In this document: positions 5,234 to 7,134 of the stretch, piece after piece
Position numbering within the stretch: the first letter of the stretch is position 1
Layout of the letters: the number at the start of each line of letters is the position of its first letter
Assembly: GCA_002451855.1 (NCBI GenBank)
Contig: DKDS01000085.1
Span: forward strand, 1 to 7,134
DNA from: Ruminococcaceae bacterium UBA6842
GTDB taxonomy: Bacteria; Bacillota; Clostridia; Oscillospirales; Acutalibacteraceae
Length of the DNA stretch: 7,134 nt
Reading direction: 5' to 3'
The notes under the pieces: model-generated
Seen by the model: the letters and a program-made list of their open reading frames with translations, nothing else
The model's database searches: none
What the model was told of the DNA's origin: nothing
Made by a program: the position numbers and the translations under genes

Positions 5234-5954
5234 GATTTTCCTCGCTTTTTTTCTTTTTATCTTTCATTTCGGTTCGTAAAGCCGCGGCACAGTATACTCT
5301 GTCCGCTCCCGCGCGCAGAAGTATTCCGGCACATTCGTCAAGCGTAGCTCCGCTTGTCATAATATCGTCAACAATCAAAACCGTGCGGCTTTTGACGGGT
5401 TTTATCGCTTTATATTTTCCTTTTACATTCTGAAAGCGTTTTTTAATATCATTTATTTTATGCTGTGAGTGATTTCTGCCGGAGCACGCAAGTAAATCGC
5501 AATACGGAACACCGATAATGCCCGAAATTTTCTGCGCCAGCACCTTGCTTTGGTTAAAGCCTCTTTTACGCAGCTGTGCTTTATGCATAGGCACGCAGGT
5601 GATGCAGTCGAACCTTACATTTCTGTATTCGTTTTTAACGCAAAGCGCCATTTGCTCCGCCAAAAAGTCGGCGGCGGTAAACTTTCTGTGAAATTTAAAG
5701 GCATATGTAATATTCTGCGCTATACCGTCGTTCACAAAAGGAGCTATGCACCCGTCAAAGATGTAAATTCTGTATTTGCAGACGCATTTATCTTTAGTAA
5801 GTCCGCACTTTTTACATCTTTTAAGCGGATCTATCGGCTTTAGCATTTCGGAGCAATAGTCACACAGAAATTCACCGTCATCCGTTATTTCGCCGCACGA
5901 AACGCACCTTGTCGGCTGAAATGCGTCTATGACGGTTTTAATAAGCTGTTTCAT
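5223..5954 (-). CDS. comF: ComF-family phosphoribosyltransferase-like protein
   Basis: 243 residues, the usual ComF/GntX length. The N-terminus carries cysteine pairs C17/C20 and C31/C34, then C47/C50 and C57/C59, consistent with zinc-finger-like metal sites. The rest is a type I phosphoribosyltransferase fold: CVPMHKAQLRKRGFNQS in the middle, which is the family hallmark (P...R.RGFNQ), and the PRPP-binding loop VLIVDDIMTSGAT at 192-204. The C-terminus is very basic (KDKKKK). In Bacillus and Haemophilus ComF proteins are needed for DNA uptake by competent cells; in many Clostridia the gene is present without an obvious competence regulon, and its substrate is unknown. It overlaps the helicase gene upstream by 17 bases and the mreB-like gene downstream by 11. 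An AAGGAAG ribosome binding site lies 9 bases before the ATG. Family assignment is firm; the function in this organism is inferred. Confidence 0.93.
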   Translation of the reverse strand: MKQLIKTVIDAFQPTRCVSCGEITDDGEFLCDYCSEMLKPIDPLKRCKKCGLTKDKCVCKYRIYIFDGCIAPFVNDGIAQNITYAFKFHRKFTAADFLAEQMALCVKNEYRNVRFDCITCVPMHKAQLRKRGFNQSKVLAQKISGIIGVPYCDLLACSGRNHSQHKINDIKKRFQNVKGKYKAIKPVKSRTVLIVDDIMTSGATLDECAGILLRAGADRVYCAAALRTEMKDKKKKSEENHGN

Positions 5955-7134
5955 TAAAGCCGTCTTCCTTCAAAAATTGCTTAAGCATAGTATAACGGAG
6001 CGTTTTTTTATTGTTTGCCGCCATTTGAAGCCATATTTCCTCATTTCCCACCGCAACAAGCAGCTTTTTCGCACGGGTAACGGCAGTATAAAGCAGATTT
6101 CTGTATTTAAGCTTTGCGGGCACATCAAAGAGCGGCAGGACAACACAATCGTACTCACTGCCCTGACTTTTATGCACCGTTACTGCGTAAGCCAGCTCCA
6201 GCTGTCCTATTTCTTCGTTATAATATGTAACTACCCTGTCGTCATACCTGACCTTAAGTATTCCGCCTCTTACATCTATATCGCAAATAAAACCTACATC
6301 GCCGTTAAATACGCCCGTGCCGTATTCACCGTTATCACGCTTATACTGTATATCATAGTTGTTCTTTATCTGCATAACCTTATCGCCCACACGGAAATAA
6401 ATGCCCTTATAGCTTAATTGCGGCATATTGTGAGTTTTGGGATTTACAGAGCTTTGAAGCAGATTGTTAAGATTAACAGTTCCCGTACTAAGCATTCTTG
6501 ACGGACACAAAACCTGAATATCCCCGATAGGGTCAAAGCCGTATGCGGCAGGAAGTCTGTCCTTTACAAGCTCAAGCACGGTATTGCAGACAGAGGCGCT
6601 GTCATATCTTTTAAGGAAGAAGCAATCCGAATCCTTTTTGGAAAAATCAGGGCTTTCACCGTTAATAATAGCGTGAGCGTTTGTTATTATTTTGCTTTGG
6701 CTTGCCTGTCTGAACACCTTTTTAAGCCTTATGGACGGAAAAAGCTCCGAGGAAAGTATATCGTTAAGCACATTGCCCGCGCCTATCGACGGAAGCTGAT
6801 CCGAATCCCCCACCAGAATAATACGGCAGGAAAGCCTTAACGCCTTTAAGAGATTATCAAACAGCACCGCGTCTATCATAGATGCCTCGTCAATTATAAT
6901 TACCTCACAGGAAAGCGGATTTTTTTCGTTGCGCGCAAACTGCGGCTTGTCCTCGTTTGTCCACTCAACCTCTAAAAGGCGGTGTATTGTTTTTGCCTCT
7001 TTGCCCGTAAGCTCGGTCATTCGCTTTGCCGCTCTGCCAGTGGGCGCCGCAAGCTCTATATCAAGCTCTCTGTTTTCAAAAAGCTTTATTATTGCGTTAA
7101 GCGTGGTGGTTTTGCCCGTACCCGGTCCGCCCGT
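5938..7134 (-). CDS. recD2: RecD2-type superfamily 1B DNA helicase, N-terminus cut by window edge
   Basis: ATP-dependent 5'-3' DNA helicase of the RecD2/YrrC branch, which acts in DNA repair and replication without RecBC. The frame is open to the right edge, giving 398 visible residues; full RecD2 proteins are about 700-850, so the N-terminal domain and helix-hairpin-helix region lie outside. Visible motifs are Walker A GGPGTGKTT (2-10), motif Ia APTGRAAKRM (30-39) with TIHRLLE, Walker B VIIIDEAS (78-85), motif III VGDSDQLPS (108-116), an SH3-like insert around GVFNGDVGFI, then VTVHKSQGSE (318-327) and motif VI YTAVTRAK (349-356). An internal ATG at 7020 is not the start, because Walker A and motif Ia are encoded upstream of it in the same frame. 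It overlaps comF by 17 bases. No sequence specific to E. coli-type RecD is seen. Confidence 0.95.
   Translation of the reverse strand, partial: TGGPGTGKTTTLNAIIKLFENRELDIELAAPTGRAAKRMTELTGKEAKTIHRLLEVEWTNEDKPQFARNEKNPLSCEVIIIDEASMIDAVLFDNLLKALRLSCRIILVGDSDQLPSIGAGNVLNDILSSELFPSIRLKKVFRQASQSKIITNAHAIINGESPDFSKKDSDCFFLKRYDSASVCNTVLELVKDRLPAAYGFDPIGDIQVLCPSRMLSTGTVNLNNLLQSSVNPKTHNMPQLSYKGIYFRVGDKVMQIKNNYDIQYKRDNGEYGTGVFNGDVGFICDIDVRGGILKVRYDDRVVTYYNEEIGQLELAYAVTVHKSQGSEYDCVVLPLFDVPAKLKYRNLLYTAVTRAKKLLVAVGNEEIWLQMAANNKKTLRYTMLKQFLKEDGFNETAY

Noticed and set aside
5938..7020. Helicase gene starting at the ATG at 7020.
   Set aside because: The same frame continues to the right edge and encodes Walker A and motif Ia upstream of this ATG, so the true start lies outside the window.
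1..7134. Phage defence, mobile element, CRISPR or biosynthetic cluster content.
   Set aside because: No transposase, integrase, direct-repeat array, toxin-antitoxin pair or tRNA was seen. All long genes are housekeeping-type families; the novelty lies in the regulatory leader.

Overview
The window reads as a piece of a Clostridia (Bacillota) chromosome, probably of the Ruminococcaceae/Oscillospiraceae kind. This is inferred from moderate base composition, strong AAGGAG/GGTGA-type ribosome binding sites, tightly overlapping genes, a clostridial-type chorismate synthase (GGGHFSGR in place of GGRSSAR), and the presence of RecD2, ComF and an MreB paralogue. The genus cannot be fixed from sequence alone. 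Every gene I can support lies on the minus strand, so transcription runs from high to low coordinates. No tRNA, rRNA, insertion sequence, CRISPR array or phage gene was seen.

Right part (7134 to 4211): three overlapping genes. These are the C-terminal part of a RecD2-type helicase (cut by the right edge), a ComF-family phosphoribosyltransferase-like protein with an N-terminal cysteine region, and a divergent MreB/Mbl actin homologue. No convincing terminator follows the mreB-like gene.

Middle (4210 to 3934): a compact regulatory leader. It holds a near-consensus sigma-A promoter (TTGACA, 17 bp, TAAAAT), then a 22-codon leader peptide gene in which 8 codons are Phe or Tyr, five of them within six codons. 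A strong intrinsic terminator follows, together with an alternative pairing between the end of the leader peptide gene and the 5' arm of that terminator. The geometry fits ribosome-mediated transcription attenuation responding to Phe/Tyr supply. This is the most interesting object in the window.

Left part (3933 to 1): the operon behind the attenuator. It encodes a class I PLP aminotransferase, a fused chorismate mutase/prephenate dehydratase/ACT protein (PheA), 3-dehydroquinate synthase (AroB) and chorismate synthase (AroC, cut by the left edge). The genes abut or overlap by 1 to 4 bases, which suggests translational coupling. AroB and AroC serve the shared route to chorismate, PheA takes chorismate to phenylpyruvate, and the aminotransferase probably performs the final transamination to Phe (and Tyr). 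A sensor that reads Phe and Tyr codons but no Trp codon therefore matches the products of the operon.
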